A model generated the notes under the pieces. The model saw nothing but the letters and a program-made list of their open reading frames with translations, was not told the origin of the DNA and searched no databases. Positions 7,550 to 17,321 of a stretch of 64,000 nt of DNA are shown piece after piece. The DNA lies in NCBI RefSeq assembly GCF_025847235.1, contig NZ_JAOZEW010000007.1, forward strand, positions 124,001 to 188,000. The letters are read 5' to 3'. This DNA is from Flavobacterium shii (GTDB lineage: Bacteria > Bacteroidota > Bacteroidia > Flavobacteriales > Flavobacteriaceae). A program made the translations under genes and the position numbers. The first letter of the stretch is position 1; the number at the start of each line of letters is the position of its first letter.

Positions 7550-7972
7550 TTAATAGCGGTCTTTTTTGCTTATTAAATTGTCAATCGAGAATTTACCACT
7601 TCCTGCAGCAAGAAGAAATAAATAAATTAACAGGTACAATATTCCCATCTCTTTAACATCAATTGCGTCAGCTGCGTGAACAACAAATACAGCAATTAAC
7701 ATTGTTACAATTAATGGTATTGATGCTAATCTTGTTGCTAAACCAATTGCAAGAAGAAATGAGCAGATGATTTCTGCAAAAACAGCAAGTCCTAAAGAAA
7801 ATGTGCTTCCAACTCCTAGCGGATCTGGAAATTCAATTACGCCTCCAGCTAAAAGTGTATTCAATTTTGGCAAACCATGACCAATCATTAATGCTGCAAT
7901 TGTTAAACGAACTATTAGGGTTATAAGACTTAGGTAGTTTTCTTTTCTTGTTATTTGAAATAATCTAATCAT
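7550..7972 (-). CDS. DoxX-family membrane protein
   Basis: The protein has 140 residues and four predicted membrane helices (about 17-35, 55-77, 82-102, 110-128). The DoxX-family pattern is visible: R-L-T-I-A-A-L-M-I-G-H-G-L-P-K near the first helix, then A-E-I-I-C-S-F-L-L-A-I-G-L-A-T-R. These proteins are small inner-membrane proteins often linked to redox or thiosulfate metabolism, but the function of this one is unknown. It lies between gmk and nadD, 38 bases after gmk, and probably belongs to the same transcript. Confidence 0.85.
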   Translation of the reverse strand: MIRLFQITRKENYLSLITLIVRLTIAALMIGHGLPKLNTLLAGGVIEFPDPLGVGSTFSLGLAVFAEIICSFLLAIGLATRLASIPLIVTMLIAVFVVHAADAIDVKEMGILYLLIYLFLLAAGSGKFSIDNLISKKDRY

Positions 7973-8010
7973 GTTAAATATATTAAGACGGTCCTTTTTA
8001 TTTTTAGAAA

Positions 8011-8586
8011 TTAATCTTTATTGATAAATTCTTTTACCAATTGATACGCTTCTTCTTTGGCAGTATCTAAATCGTAGTTTTTAATGATTTTATCAAACTG
8101 TGGTGCTGTAGCAAGCTCTACAGATGCTTTTGCAATACGCATATTGATTTTGTCATCACTTTCGGTAGAGCGTTTTTTCAAGCGTATTTTTAGCTCATCG
8201 ATACTTGGTGGTTTTACAAAAACAGCAAGTGTTTCTTCTGGGAATTTATGCTTGATACGCAATCCACCAGAAACGTCAATGTCAAAAATAACATTTTTTC
8301 CCAATGCCCATATACGTTCGATTTCGCTTTTTAAAGTTCCGTAAAAATTATCACGATATACTTCTTCCCATTCCAAGAAGTCTTCGGCTTTGATATGTTT
8401 CTTAAATTCTTCTAATGAAATGAAATAATAATCTGTTCCATGAACTTCTTCTCCGCGTGGGTCGCGTGAAGCTGCCGAAATAGAGAATTCTAAATTCAAG
8501 TCTTTTTTTCCTAATAAATGCCTAACTATAGTTGTTTTTCCTGAACCTGAAGGTGCTGAGAATACTATTAATTTTCCTTTTTTCAT
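8011..8586 (-). CDS. gmk: Guanylate kinase
   Basis: The protein has 191 residues. It phosphorylates GMP to GDP with ATP. The P-loop F-S-A-P-S-G-S-G-K-T-T is at 9-19, followed by the GMP-binding segment with S-R-D-P-R-G-E-E-V-H-G-T-D-Y-Y-F at about 40-55 and the lid-region arginines near 135. The start codon overlaps the stop of the upstream secreted-protein gene by four bases, indicating translational coupling. Confidence 0.97.
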   Translation of the reverse strand: MKKGKLIVFSAPSGSGKTTIVRHLLGKKDLNLEFSISAASRDPRGEEVHGTDYYFISLEEFKKHIKAEDFLEWEEVYRDNFYGTLKSEIERIWALGKNVIFDIDVSGGLRIKHKFPEETLAVFVKPPSIDELKIRLKKRSTESDDKINMRIAKASVELATAPQFDKIIKNYDLDTAKEEAYQLVKEFINKD

Positions 8587-9470
8587 TCTGTTTTAATTTC
8601 AATTAATTTCTCATTAATGGTAATTGTCTTTGCAATTTTTGTATCAGAACCATTTTCAGATAGTTTAAACTTTTTAATGTATTTTACGTCATTCTTTATC
8701 TCTTCATAATAAACATTGTTCAGGCAACTTTCAATTTCTGCCCTTTGAATGGTTATTAGACTAAAATTAGAATCGTAGTTTAGTATTGTATATCCAGCTT
8801 CACTACCGGCACCACACATTCCTTGTATATTGAATCTCGAATTGTAGTCAAATTTCAATAATATTTTAGTACCTGTAGCTGTGTTTGTAAAATTTACTAA
8901 TTCAAAATCCCTGTCATAAATCCCTAAATCTGTAAGGTTAATATTCTTATTAATCTTAGGGTTTTTTATGTTTAAAAGCTGATATTCTTTCAAAATTGAA
9001 ATATCCTGATTGAAAAGTTCTAGCTTTAATTTCTTCTTTCCATCAGTCCATTCATTGCCGGATTTATCATCTTCAGAATAACTAAACTTTTCGTCAAACC
9101 CGGTTAAATTCTTTAGTATATCTATTTTCTCCCAAATCGTTCCTTTAGATTCAAAATTTAAAACCTGATTTTGCTGTTCTTTAGTTTTGAATGAATATAA
9201 GGTAAGTCCACCGTCATAAATTCCTACCAGCGGGATTTTTTTCTTTATATTCTCATAATAATACCACCCTTTAACAGAGTATATTCTCATGTGATCTTCT
9301 GAAGAATTGTAAAAATTAAGATATACAGAGATTGGATATTTGCCATCAATCGAACCGGTCATTACTTTTTCTTCAGTTCGAATATTCTGTAACTCAATTT
9401 TCAAATTTTGAGCAGATAAATGAAATAAAGTCATAAGTAGAAAAGCCAGTAAGAGAAATGTTTTTTTCAT
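8583..9470 (-). CDS. Secreted protein of unknown function
   Basis: The protein has 295 residues with a clear signal peptide: M-K-K followed by a leucine-rich core, with cleavage after about residue 20 (L-S-A-Q). The rest is beta-rich with no motif I recognise. Two cysteines at about 218 and 245 could form a disulfide. It lies between yicC and gmk, eight bases after yicC, and overlaps gmk by four bases. It is co-transcribed with them but need not be functionally related. Confidence 0.75.
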   Translation of the reverse strand: MKKTFLLLAFLLMTLFHLSAQNLKIELQNIRTEEKVMTGSIDGKYPISVYLNFYNSSEDHMRIYSVKGWYYYENIKKKIPLVGIYDGGLTLYSFKTKEQQNQVLNFESKGTIWEKIDILKNLTGFDEKFSYSEDDKSGNEWTDGKKKLKLELFNQDISILKEYQLLNIKNPKINKNINLTDLGIYDRDFELVNFTNTATGTKILLKFDYNSRFNIQGMCGAGSEAGYTILNYDSNFSLITIQRAEIESCLNNVYYEEIKNDVKYIKKFKLSENGSDTKIAKTITINEKLIEIKTE

Positions 9471-9478
9471 GAATCTAT

Positions 9479-10339
9479 CTATAGTACATTCAGAACTTGT
9501 TCTTTTATTTTTTCCAATTCATCTTTCATCATCACGACTAATTTTTGCATTTGTGCATGATTTGATTTCGATCCCATGGTATTAATTTCGCGTCCCATTT
9601 CTTGCGTTATAAAACCTAATTTTCTACCATTGGCTTCCGTACCGTTAATAGTTTCAAGGAAATAATCAAGGTGATTGGTAAGGCGTACTTTTTCTTCGGT
9701 TATATCTAATTTTTCAAGATAATAAATAAGTTCCTGTTCAAAACGATTCTCATCAACATTTACTTTTAGTTCTGAGATTGCAGTTTGCAAACGATCTTTT
9801 ATTGCCTGAACACGTTCTGGGTCTAATGCCAAAGCATCTGTCATATACTGACGGATGTTTGCTATTCGTAATTGAAACTCTTTTTCAAGAGACTCACCTT
9901 CATCTTTTCTAAAGGTTAGAATGTTTTGCAGGGCTTCTTCAATTACAGTTTGAATTTGCTCCCAGTCATTTTCGTCAATTTCATCGCGTTCCGTTTTCAA
10001 TGTATCAGGCATACGAATGGCCATTTTCATTAATTCGGTTTCATCAGCATCTGGATTAACTTCTTTTAGTTGAGCGATGTAAATTTTTACGATAGGTACA
10101 TTTACTTTCGTAGATGTTTGCTCAGAAGTACTTTCGATAAAAATAGAAAAATCTACTTTACCTCTTTCTAATTTTAATGCAATCTGATTGCGTAAACCCA
10201 ACTCCATTTCCCTGTAAAGTGAAGGCATTCTAACATTAAGGTCAAGACCTTTACTGTTTAATGATTTTACTTCTACGGTAATTTTTTTTGTTGGTAATTG
10301 CAAAGAGGCTTTGCCGAACCCTGTCATGGATTGTATCAT
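9479..10339 (-). CDS. yicC: YicC-family stress/RNA-processing protein
   Basis: The protein has 286 residues. The N-terminal signature M-I-Q-S-M-T-G-F-G-K and the C-terminal N-T-M-G-S-K-S-N-H-A-Q-M-Q motif (about 253-265) define the YicC family. The E. coli member is an endoribonuclease involved in small-RNA turnover. Residues about 180-285 are largely helical. A TAnnTTTG element reads on the minus strand at 10367-10360, about 20 bases upstream of the start. It heads the run yicC, secreted protein, gmk, DoxX, nadD. Confidence 0.92.
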   Translation of the reverse strand: MIQSMTGFGKASLQLPTKKITVEVKSLNSKGLDLNVRMPSLYREMELGLRNQIALKLERGKVDFSIFIESTSEQTSTKVNVPIVKIYIAQLKEVNPDADETELMKMAIRMPDTLKTERDEIDENDWEQIQTVIEEALQNILTFRKDEGESLEKEFQLRIANIRQYMTDALALDPERVQAIKDRLQTAISELKVNVDENRFEQELIYYLEKLDITEEKVRLTNHLDYFLETINGTEANGRKLGFITQEMGREINTMGSKSNHAQMQKLVVMMKDELEKIKEQVLNVL

Positions 10340-10397
10340 ATAATTGGGATGTAAAGGGGCAAAGATAATGAAATATTTGCTGTATTGTTATCGAGGA

Positions 10398-10751
10398 TTA
10401 TTTGGTTAAAACCTTCATTACCTGCAATATATTTTGTTGGGAATTTCCGATGTATATTTTTTCGTCAATTATAAATACCGGACGGCTTAGGAAAGTGTAA
10501 TGCTCCAGGATGTATTTTTTGAAATCGGCTTCTGTCAAAGATTTGTTTTTTAAATCCATTGACTTGTATAGTTGTGCTTTTTTGCTGAATAAAGCTTCAT
10601 AACTTCCAGAGAGTTTATACATTTCCTCAAGTTCGGCTTCTGTGATAGGATTTTGTTTGATATCGTGAAAAATCAAATCAGCATCTTTAGGTAATCCTTT
10701 TATGATTTTTCTGCAAGTATCGCAAGATGCGAGATAGTATATTTTATTCAT
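10398..10751 (-). CDS. ArsC/Spx-family thioredoxin-like protein
   Basis: The protein has 117 residues. It starts with a thioredoxin-fold strand followed by C10-D-T-C13, the redox or arsenate-reductase position, and has the family's central helix and a late R-P-V-F-I-I-D strand at about 90-96 with the cis-proline. Members act as arsenate reductases or as Spx-like regulators. No ars genes are nearby, so an arsenate role is unsupported. It is transcribed divergently from the DinB-like gene with only 36 bases between the starts. Confidence 0.8.
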   Translation of the reverse strand: MNKIYYLASCDTCRKIIKGLPKDADLIFHDIKQNPITEAELEEMYKLSGSYEALFSKKAQLYKSMDLKNKSLTEADFKKYILEHYTFLSRPVFIIDEKIYIGNSQQNILQVMKVLTK

Positions 10752-10787
10752 GGTGTCGAAGTTTTAGATACAAAGAAAATTCATTTA

Positions 10788-11282
10788 ATGTTGAAAATGT
10801 TTATTTTTATGAAAAAAAACATAACGATGAATCAAACATTTGAAGCAACGAGAGTAAGTAGAAAATTATTCTCAAATTTTTTCGATACTTATTCTTTAGA
10901 GCAATTAAATAAAATTCCTGAAGGGTTTAATAATAATTTAATTTGGAATATTGCTCATGTGATTGTTACACAGCAACTTTTGGTATACAAATTATCAGGA
11001 TTACCAATGTTAGTTTCAGATGAATTAGTAGATAAATATAGAAAAGGAACAAAGCCGGAAGGGGAAGTCTCTCAGGCAGAACTTGAAGAAATTAAATCAT
11101 TGCTTTTTTCAACTATAATCCAAACAGAGGAGGATTATAATGCTAAAATATTTAAAACATATAGTGAATTAACTACAAGTCTAGGTTTTACGTTTAAAAG
11201 TATCGACGATGCGTTATCTTTTAACAACTACCATGAAGGGCTTCATTTAGGAATTATGATGAGTATTAGAAAATTTATTTAA
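10788..11282 (+). CDS. DinB-like four-helix protein
   Basis: The open frame has 164 residues. In-frame ATGs at 10788, 10797, 10809 and 10827 make the start uncertain. The 10827 start (M-N-Q-T-F-E) fits the family best. DinB-fold metalloproteins carry three histidines: here one in N-I-A-H at about residue 58 and two in N-Y-H-E-G-L-H-L-G near the C-terminus. The family includes thiol transferases, but the substrate here is unknown. The stop overlaps the convergent RlpA-like gene by eight bases. Confidence 0.8.
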   Translation: MLKMFIFMKKNITMNQTFEATRVSRKLFSNFFDTYSLEQLNKIPEGFNNNLIWNIAHVIVTQQLLVYKLSGLPMLVSDELVDKYRKGTKPEGEVSQAELEEIKSLLFSTIIQTEEDYNAKIFKTYSELTTSLGFTFKSIDDALSFNNYHEGLHLGIMMSIRKFI

Positions 11283-11781
11283 TTTTTTCTATTGTTTCGA
11301 TAGTAACTTTCATTGCACCGGCACCTTTACTTTTGGAGATATCCATAAATGCACGTTTTGATAAATCAATTTCGCGTGTTTTTACGAATGGGCCTCTATC
11401 TGTAATTTCTACAATTACCGATTTTCCATTGGCTTCGTTTGTTACTCTTACTTTAGTGCCAAATGGGAGTTTTTTATGTGCGGCAGTATATTTATTATTG
11501 TTGAAACGACTCCCGTTTGCTGTTTTTTTTCCGTTAAAACGATCTGCATAATAAGATGCGTGAGCAGATTTTTTGTAAACTTTTAATTTAGAATTTTTAT
11601 CTATTGTTATAGAGTCATTTTCTATAATAGGAGGTGCCGATGTAACTTTGTTTTTTGAATTTTTTAAAGTATCCTGAATTGTTTTTGGTTCAGCTGGTTT
11701 GGTTTGGCTTGTAATATATGTAAAACCACAACTTAAAGTGATGATAAGGATTGATAGTATGACGGTTGTTTTATTACTCAT
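11275..11781 (-). CDS. RlpA-like double-psi beta-barrel protein
   Basis: The protein has 168 residues. An N-terminal hydrophobic segment (about 8-24) acts as signal peptide or anchor, followed by a low-complexity linker to about 70. The RlpA domain (about 75-165) shows [27 protein letters not shown] and the conserved I-T-D-R-G-P-F. RlpA proteins are septal lytic transglycosylases that act on glycans lacking stem peptides. There is no SPOR domain here, so the cell-wall targeting mode may differ. Confidence 0.88.
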   Translation of the reverse strand: MSNKTTVILSILIITLSCGFTYITSQTKPAEPKTIQDTLKNSKNKVTSAPPIIENDSITIDKNSKLKVYKKSAHASYYADRFNGKKTANGSRFNNNKYTAAHKKLPFGTKVRVTNEANGKSVIVEITDRGPFVKTREIDLSKRAFMDISKSKGAGAMKVTIETIEKIK

Positions 11782-11830
11782 AAATTTTATTTTTAAGATG
11801 GATATACTTACACAAATAATATGCCGAAAT

Positions 11831-11861
11831 AAAAAAAAGCCCTAATTACAGGGCTTTTTTT
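11831..11861 (-). terminator. Bidirectional-looking terminator after the small membrane protein
   Basis: An A-rich/T-rich stem around GCCCT/AGGGC with a six-base loop (11844-11849) has T-runs on both strands. On the minus strand it closes the gene ending at 11868 and lies upstream of the RlpA-like gene. Confidence 0.85.
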
Positions 11862-11867
11862 ATGCTT

Positions 11868-12290
11868 TTAGAACCATAAGTTCCATGGTAATCTGCTTAA
11901 TATCAGTAATAATCCTAATCCGTAAAAAATAGCAAATGTTTTAAATTTAGAATCACTTGCAATAAGCTTTTTATGTTTAGACCATCCAATAGTTATCAAA
12001 ATAATAGCTATAATATTGATTAAGGGGTGTTCTAATGATGTAAGTCTGAGTTGTGGGTTTGTCATTTGTCCAAAAGCTGCTTTACCAAGTGGTGAAACAA
12101 AATAAAGGATTAAACCAATTAATAATTGGGTATGAGTAGCAATTAAAGCAAAAAGACCAATTTTACGATCGGTAGGGGTGAATTCTTTTTTTGAGGTTAA
12201 ACCAATGATTGCATTTATAACAGCAACCAATAAAAGGATTAAGACAATGTATGCCCATCCCGAGTGAAATTTTTGTATGAAATCGTACAT
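11868..12290 (-). CDS. Small four-helix membrane protein, cytochrome-b-like
   Basis: The protein has 140 residues and four predicted membrane helices (about 12-30, 45-65, 88-103, 118-133). Histidines lie at the helix ends (H9, the T-H-T segment at about 52, H87, H105), which resembles small haem-b membrane proteins, but haem binding is inference. It is common and uncharacterised in Flavobacteriia. It sits alone between two terminators, so it is probably monocistronic. Confidence 0.7.
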   Translation of the reverse strand: MYDFIQKFHSGWAYIVLILLLVAVINAIIGLTSKKEFTPTDRKIGLFALIATHTQLLIGLILYFVSPLGKAAFGQMTNPQLRLTSLEHPLINIIAIILITIGWSKHKKLIASDSKFKTFAIFYGLGLLLILSRLPWNLWF

Positions 12291-12336
12291 AGAACTAAAG
12301 TTTTTTAAACAAATATAAACAAAAATGTGGCATAAA

Positions 12337-12371
12337 AAAACGGCATTAAGCTAAAAAGCCAATGCCGTTTT
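12337..12371 (-). terminator. Terminator of the TonB-dependent receptor gene
   Basis: An 11-bp perfect stem (12337-12347 with 12361-12371) is read on the minus strand directly after the receptor gene. It ends in a T-run on that strand. Confidence 0.85.
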
Positions 12372-12395
12372 TGTTAATTATTTATGCTGCGATTC

Positions 12396-15239
12396 CTAGA
12401 AATCGTAACGTAATGTAAAGTTCCAAGTTCTTCCAAAACCAAAGAAAACTTGATTTGTAGTTGCAACTCCATTGTAAAGCATTCCGTTTGAAGCGTATGT
12501 TCCTTTTGATCCAATTGGTTGTGTTCCTGATACAGGAAGGTTGTCATCTGCAAAAGTGTTAGTTCTAGACTCTGCAATGTAAGTTTTATCTAATACGTTG
12601 TTCACGTTTAATCTAAAGTTTACTGAGTTGTCTTTGTTTTTACCTACTAACATTTTGTATGAAAAACCAGCATCCATTGTTCCATAAGATGGCAATTGTA
12701 AAGATCCTTTATTGTCTGGAGATGAAAAGTTAATAGGGTTTATTCCAGCATACAATTTGTCATTAAAATTGTAATTTGCATCAACACTTACTCTTGTTAC
12801 TACTTCATAAGAAGCTCCTAAAGAAGCTGTCAATTGAGCAGCATCACCTACTTTTACTTTGTCCATGTATGCAATATTACCTACGTATCCAGGAACTGGA
12901 GTATTATCTGCTTGGTAATAAGCATTAACAGTTGCATTTCCTTTATATTCCCAAATTCCATAAGAGAACATTCCGTTTACTTTTAATTTATCTGTTATGT
13001 TTGAGTTCATTTCAACCTCTACTCCAGAGTGTACTTCATTAAGACCGATGTATTCTGTGTAAGTTGTGTTTCCAATAATTCCAGGAGAATCCGGAAGTGC
13101 ATTTCCTTTTAAGTATCTATCGTTCCAAGTTGTATTGTAAGCGTTTACAGTAGCATTGAAAAAACGAGAACGGAATCCGTATCCAATTTCAAAACCAGTA
13201 ATTTTTTCGTTAGTAAGATTAGGGTTTACTGTAGATTTGTTATTAGGATAAACAGCATTAAAGAATGGTTGTTTAGAGTAATAACCTGCATTTACATATA
13301 CATTATTCTTTTCGTTAAGGTTGTAGTTTGCTCCTCCTTTTACGTTACCTCCTAAGATGTTTTTGTAATCTGTAGAAGCTAATGGGTCAGTTGGTAAGTA
13401 AACAAAATCATCTTCTCTTTTGTATCCTTGTTGAGAAACTGCTCCTTGAACGAATGCGGTTAATTTATCTTTAGAGTACTCAAGTTGAGTAAAAGCTCCG
13501 TACCATCTTACTTTTCCAGTACTGTTAAATGCAATTTTGTCGTATTCTTTCTTTTGGAAAGGATTCCATTGTACATCTGTTGGGTAAGTTGATGTAAGGT
13601 GTCTACCAGCTGGTTTCAAGCTAGCCATAGAATTGTCAAAAAATTCTCCTCCGCCTAATAAGTCATTTACAACTGTATAGTGATATCCGATATAAGTTCT
13701 AGCGTCAACACCAAAATCTAAAGTTAAGTTTTTGCCTAATTTTTTATCTAAGTTTATGATAGCTCCATACCAGTCATGAGAGTTGATAGAAGAAGTTTGA
13801 GAAATCCCTGATGTAGTGTTGTATACATAAGGAGATGCAGTAGTTCCTAATCCTGTTCTACCAGTACTAGAACTGTTTTGGTAAACACCACCAATTTGTG
13901 TTCTTGTTCGGTTAGCTCCGTTAAAGTTAACTTGACCTTGACCTGAGTTCCAAGCTTGGATTTTGGTATAATCTACCATACCGTTTGGCATTAAGAATGC
14001 AGAACTGTTGTATGATAATCCTCCGATACCACCTGTAGCACTTGCTCCAGCTCCACGTCCCCATGATCCGTAAAGGATAGAAGATAGTTTAGTAGTTTCG
14101 TTGATTTTATAATCCCAGTTAAGAGATGCAACTGGCTTGTGGTAGTAATTTTTTCTAATGTTGTACTCGTCACCATTTAAATATCCTGCATCAGCATTAT
14201 ATCTTGTATTTGGATCATCTTTAGAGCCGTATTTTTGGTAAGTTTCAATTGTAGAAACTGTAGATCTTTGGTTGTGCCATTGTGGAGATCCAGTTACAGT
14301 AAGTTGAAAATCGTGTTTGTTATTTTTAGTAGCATATCCTAAAGCAACGAAATAATTTGTTGCATCAAATTGAGTACCGTTAATATATCCGTCTCCGCTA
14401 GTTTTAGATAATAATACAGAAGCAGAAAGACCATTAGCTAGTTTTCCAGTATTGTAAGATCCTTGAACTTTTAAGTAATTTGCATTACCGAATCCAGAAG
14501 ATACAGATCCTCCTTCTTTCATGTCAGAAGCTTTAGTTACAATGTTTATTGTTCCCCCTACAGAAGAAACTGCAAGTTTAGAAGAACCTAAACCTCTTTG
14601 TACCTGCATTGCAGAAGTTACATCAGAAAGTCCAGCCCAGTTACTCCAGTAAACAGTTCCACCTTCCATATCATTGATCGGCATACCATTTATCATAACT
14701 GCAATGTTTTTTTGGTCAAATCCACGAATGTTAATTCTTGAATCTCCATAACCACCGCCTCCTTTTGTAGCATATACAGATGGTGTGTTTCTTAAGATTT
14801 CAGGAAATTCCTGAGTTCCTAATTTAGCTTGAATTTCGGTTGCTTTAATAGTAGAAACTGCAACAGGAGTTTTTCTGTCTTTAGCAATATCGACTACGCT
14901 ACTTTTCACAACAATCTCATCTAATTGATTAGAGTTTGATGTTAAAACGATAGCTCCTAAATTCATTGTTCCTCCTTTAGAAACAGAAAATTTAACTGTT
15001 TTTGAGTCGTAACCCAGGTAAGAAATAACTATTTCTCCTGATGCTACTGAAGTGTTGATAGAAAATTTACCATCAAAATCGCTTGAAGAAGCGTCTGATG
15101 ATCCTTTAACTACAGCATTTGCTCCAGGTAAAGAATTAGAACCATCGGTAATAGTACCTGTGATTTTTCCTTGCGAAAATACGGTTGAAACTATCATGAA
15201 CAATAGTCCTGTGAGTAACCAATTTTTCATTGTCTTCAT
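12396..15239 (-). CDS. TonB-dependent outer-membrane receptor with carboxypeptidase-D-like domain
   Basis: The protein has 947 residues. The signal peptide ends at about residue 22 (V-F-S-Q). A CarboxypepD_reg-like beta-sandwich follows (about 24-112, with Y-L-G-Y-D). The plug domain (about 120-235) shows I-N-I-R-G-F, M-I-N-G-M-P-I-N-D and the closing G-G-T-I-N-I-V-T-K. A large beta-barrel follows, ending in an aromatic R-Y-D-F terminus. It imports a ligand across the outer membrane using TonB energy. No SusD partner lies beside it, so it is not a classical SusCD pair, and its substrate cannot be named. An in-frame ATG at codon 4 is an alternative start. Confidence 0.95.
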   Translation of the reverse strand: MKTMKNWLLTGLLFMIVSTVFSQGKITGTITDGSNSLPGANAVVKGSSDASSSDFDGKFSINTSVASGEIVISYLGYDSKTVKFSVSKGGTMNLGAIVLTSNSNQLDEIVVKSSVVDIAKDRKTPVAVSTIKATEIQAKLGTQEFPEILRNTPSVYATKGGGGYGDSRINIRGFDQKNIAVMINGMPINDMEGGTVYWSNWAGLSDVTSAMQVQRGLGSSKLAVSSVGGTINIVTKASDMKEGGSVSSGFGNANYLKVQGSYNTGKLANGLSASVLLSKTSGDGYINGTQFDATNYFVALGYATKNNKHDFQLTVTGSPQWHNQRSTVSTIETYQKYGSKDDPNTRYNADAGYLNGDEYNIRKNYYHKPVASLNWDYKINETTKLSSILYGSWGRGAGASATGGIGGLSYNSSAFLMPNGMVDYTKIQAWNSGQGQVNFNGANRTRTQIGGVYQNSSSTGRTGLGTTASPYVYNTTSGISQTSSINSHDWYGAIINLDKKLGKNLTLDFGVDARTYIGYHYTVVNDLLGGGEFFDNSMASLKPAGRHLTSTYPTDVQWNPFQKKEYDKIAFNSTGKVRWYGAFTQLEYSKDKLTAFVQGAVSQQGYKREDDFVYLPTDPLASTDYKNILGGNVKGGANYNLNEKNNVYVNAGYYSKQPFFNAVYPNNKSTVNPNLTNEKITGFEIGYGFRSRFFNATVNAYNTTWNDRYLKGNALPDSPGIIGNTTYTEYIGLNEVHSGVEVEMNSNITDKLKVNGMFSYGIWEYKGNATVNAYYQADNTPVPGYVGNIAYMDKVKVGDAAQLTASLGASYEVVTRVSVDANYNFNDKLYAGINPINFSSPDNKGSLQLPSYGTMDAGFSYKMLVGKNKDNSVNFRLNVNNVLDKTYIAESRTNTFADDNLPVSGTQPIGSKGTYASNGMLYNGVATTNQVFFGFGRTWNFTLRYDF

Positions 15240-15494
15240 TTGTTATTTAGTTAATTGTTTTTGGCAAAATTATAACAATTTAATCGGATAATGTTATCAA
15301 AACGTTAAGAAAATAATGTTTTGCATAATCTATTGAAGATTAAAATGATTTTCTTGATTTATAGTAAGAAAAACAGCATTTTTTTGAATTTTATAGATTG
15401 TTTTTTGTTAAAATTGTAAAGATAATCAATGAGTACTTGAAAAGAAATGTTAAAACTAGGTAAAGGGAATAACTTGATAATTAGTATTATGAGA
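15240..15494 (-). other. Intergenic region upstream of the receptor
   Basis: This AT-rich gap has no ORF of interest. On the minus strand TAATTTTG (15272-15265) fits the TAnnTTTG -7 element about 26 bases before the receptor start. The nearest TTG is 25 bases upstream of it, slightly too far for an ideal -33. I see nothing else. Confidence 0.4.
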
Positions 15495-15531
15495 AAAAGC
15501 TTATTGATTCCATATGAATCAATAAGCTTTT
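15495..15531 (-). terminator. Strong terminator after pgi
   Basis: A perfect 16-bp stem (15495-15510 with 15516-15531) carries a five-base loop and ends in a T-run on the minus strand. It lies 30 bases after the pgi stop. Confidence 0.9.
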
Positions 15532-15560
15532 AGCTGTTTTTGTTATTAAGATGTAACTTA

Positions 15561-17204
15561 CTACTTATTCTTCAAAAAATGATTTAGTAAGAAAGAAGTA
15601 GAACTGTCATGATTTTTAACAGTTTTAGTGTTGATTTCTTCTAAGATAGAATTGGCCAATTGTTTGCCTAATTCTACTCCCCATTGATCATAACTAAAGA
15701 TATTCCAGATAAGACCCTGAACAAATATTTTATGTTCGTATAGAGCGATTAATGAACCTAGAGATTTAGGAGTTAGTTTTTGTATTAATAAAGTATTTGT
15801 TGGTTTGTTGCCAGTAAATACTTTAAAAGGTAATAAGAATGCGGCTTTATCTGCAGCAAGTCCTTGTTTGTCAAATTCAGCTTGAACTTGTGCTGCTGTT
15901 TTTCCGTGTAATAAAGCTTCAGTTTGAGCAAAGAAGTTCGACATCAATTTGTCATGATGATCTTCATTACCGTATAAGGGTTTTATAAATCCTATGAAAT
16001 CAGTTGGAATTAATTTTGTTCCTTGGTGTATTAACTGGAAGAATGCGTGTTGCGAGTTTGTTCCAGGTTCACCCCAAATAATAGTTCCAGTTTGGTAGTT
16101 AACAGGCTTCCCGTCACGGCCAACGCTTTTTCCATTACTTTCCATAGTTGCTTGTTGCAAGTAAGGAGCAAGTTTTGATAAATATTGAGTGTATGGAATT
16201 AGCGCTTCGCTCTCGGCTCCAAAGAAATTATTATACCAAACACTTAATAAAGCTAGAATTACAGGAATGTTTTGGTCAAACTCTGCCGATTTAAAATGTT
16301 CGTCCGTTTCATTAGCACCATCTAATAATTGGTTATAATTATCAAAACCAACTGCTAGGCTAATGCTTAAACCAACTGCACTCCACAAAGAGAAACGTCC
16401 GCCAACCCAATCCCACATCGGGAAAACATTGTCTGGGTTAATCCCAAATTCAGTTACTTTTTGAATATTTGTTGATACAGCCACGAAGTGTTTTGCTATA
16501 TCTTCCTGATTAGCCGATTTTAAAAACCATTCTTTTATAGTTTCAGAATTGGTTAGTGTTTCCTGAGTTGTAAAAGTTTTTGAAACAATTACAAATAGTG
16601 TTGTCTCAGGGTTTAGCTTCTTAATAACTTCATTTACGTGATCGCCGTCTACATTCGAAACAAAATGAGTGGTTAATTGGTTTTTGTAAAACTGTAAAGC
16701 TTCTACAGCCATAACAGGGCCTAAATCTGATCCTCCAATTCCAATGTTTACAATATCGGTAAATGTTTTTCCTGTAAAACCTTTTCTTGAACCAGAAGTA
16801 ACTTCGTGAGTAAAAGTTTTTATTTTGTTTTTTACTTCGTAAACTTCAGGAATTACATTTTCTCCATCTACTTTTATAACAGCCGATTCTGGCGCACGTA
16901 AAGCAGTGTGTAAAACAGCTCTGTTTTCGGTTTGATTAATTATTTCTCCACCAAAATATTGAGATATAGCATCTTTTAATCCAATTGAATTTGCTAATTC
17001 TAATAAAAGAGAGATAGTCTCCTGATTAATATTGTTTTTAGAATAATCGACTAAAAAGTCATTCCATTGCAAGTTAAATTTTTCAACACGAGCATTGTCT
17101 TGTTGAAATAATTCTTGTATAGTAGTTTCGTGAATTGCGTTATAGTGGTTTTGTAGATTTTTCCACGCTTCAGTCCCAGTTGGGTTTGTTGTGTTTAAAG
17201 CCAT
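15561..17204 (-). CDS. pgi: Glucose-6-phosphate isomerase
   Basis: The protein has 547 residues, the usual bacterial length. It interconverts glucose 6-phosphate and fructose 6-phosphate in the cytoplasm. Signatures include G-I-G-G-S-D-L-G-P near 153-161, [10 protein letters not shown] near 208-217, [11 protein letters not shown] near 267-277 and the late H-Q-G-T-K / G-V-E-L-G-K segments. A minus-strand TAnnTTTG element is at 17247-17240, about 35 bases before the start. It is probably transcribed alone. Confidence 0.97.
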   Translation of the reverse strand: MALNTTNPTGTEAWKNLQNHYNAIHETTIQELFQQDNARVEKFNLQWNDFLVDYSKNNINQETISLLLELANSIGLKDAISQYFGGEIINQTENRAVLHTALRAPESAVIKVDGENVIPEVYEVKNKIKTFTHEVTSGSRKGFTGKTFTDIVNIGIGGSDLGPVMAVEALQFYKNQLTTHFVSNVDGDHVNEVIKKLNPETTLFVIVSKTFTTQETLTNSETIKEWFLKSANQEDIAKHFVAVSTNIQKVTEFGINPDNVFPMWDWVGGRFSLWSAVGLSISLAVGFDNYNQLLDGANETDEHFKSAEFDQNIPVILALLSVWYNNFFGAESEALIPYTQYLSKLAPYLQQATMESNGKSVGRDGKPVNYQTGTIIWGEPGTNSQHAFFQLIHQGTKLIPTDFIGFIKPLYGNEDHHDKLMSNFFAQTEALLHGKTAAQVQAEFDKQGLAADKAAFLLPFKVFTGNKPTNTLLIQKLTPKSLGSLIALYEHKIFVQGLIWNIFSYDQWGVELGKQLANSILEEINTKTVKNHDSSTSFLLNHFLKNK

Positions 17205-17321
17205 TTTTTGTTTTAATTGAAAATTCGGTTATTAAAACACAAAAATACTGAAATTAGTTTTTAATAGAGTAACGCTTCACAATTATGTAGCGATTAGTTA
17301 CGAAAACGTTTTATGAGATTA

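Noticed and set aside
7360-7656. 98-residue plus-strand ORF
   Set aside because: It spans the start of nadD and the end of the DoxX gene in antisense, with a biased composition and no motif.
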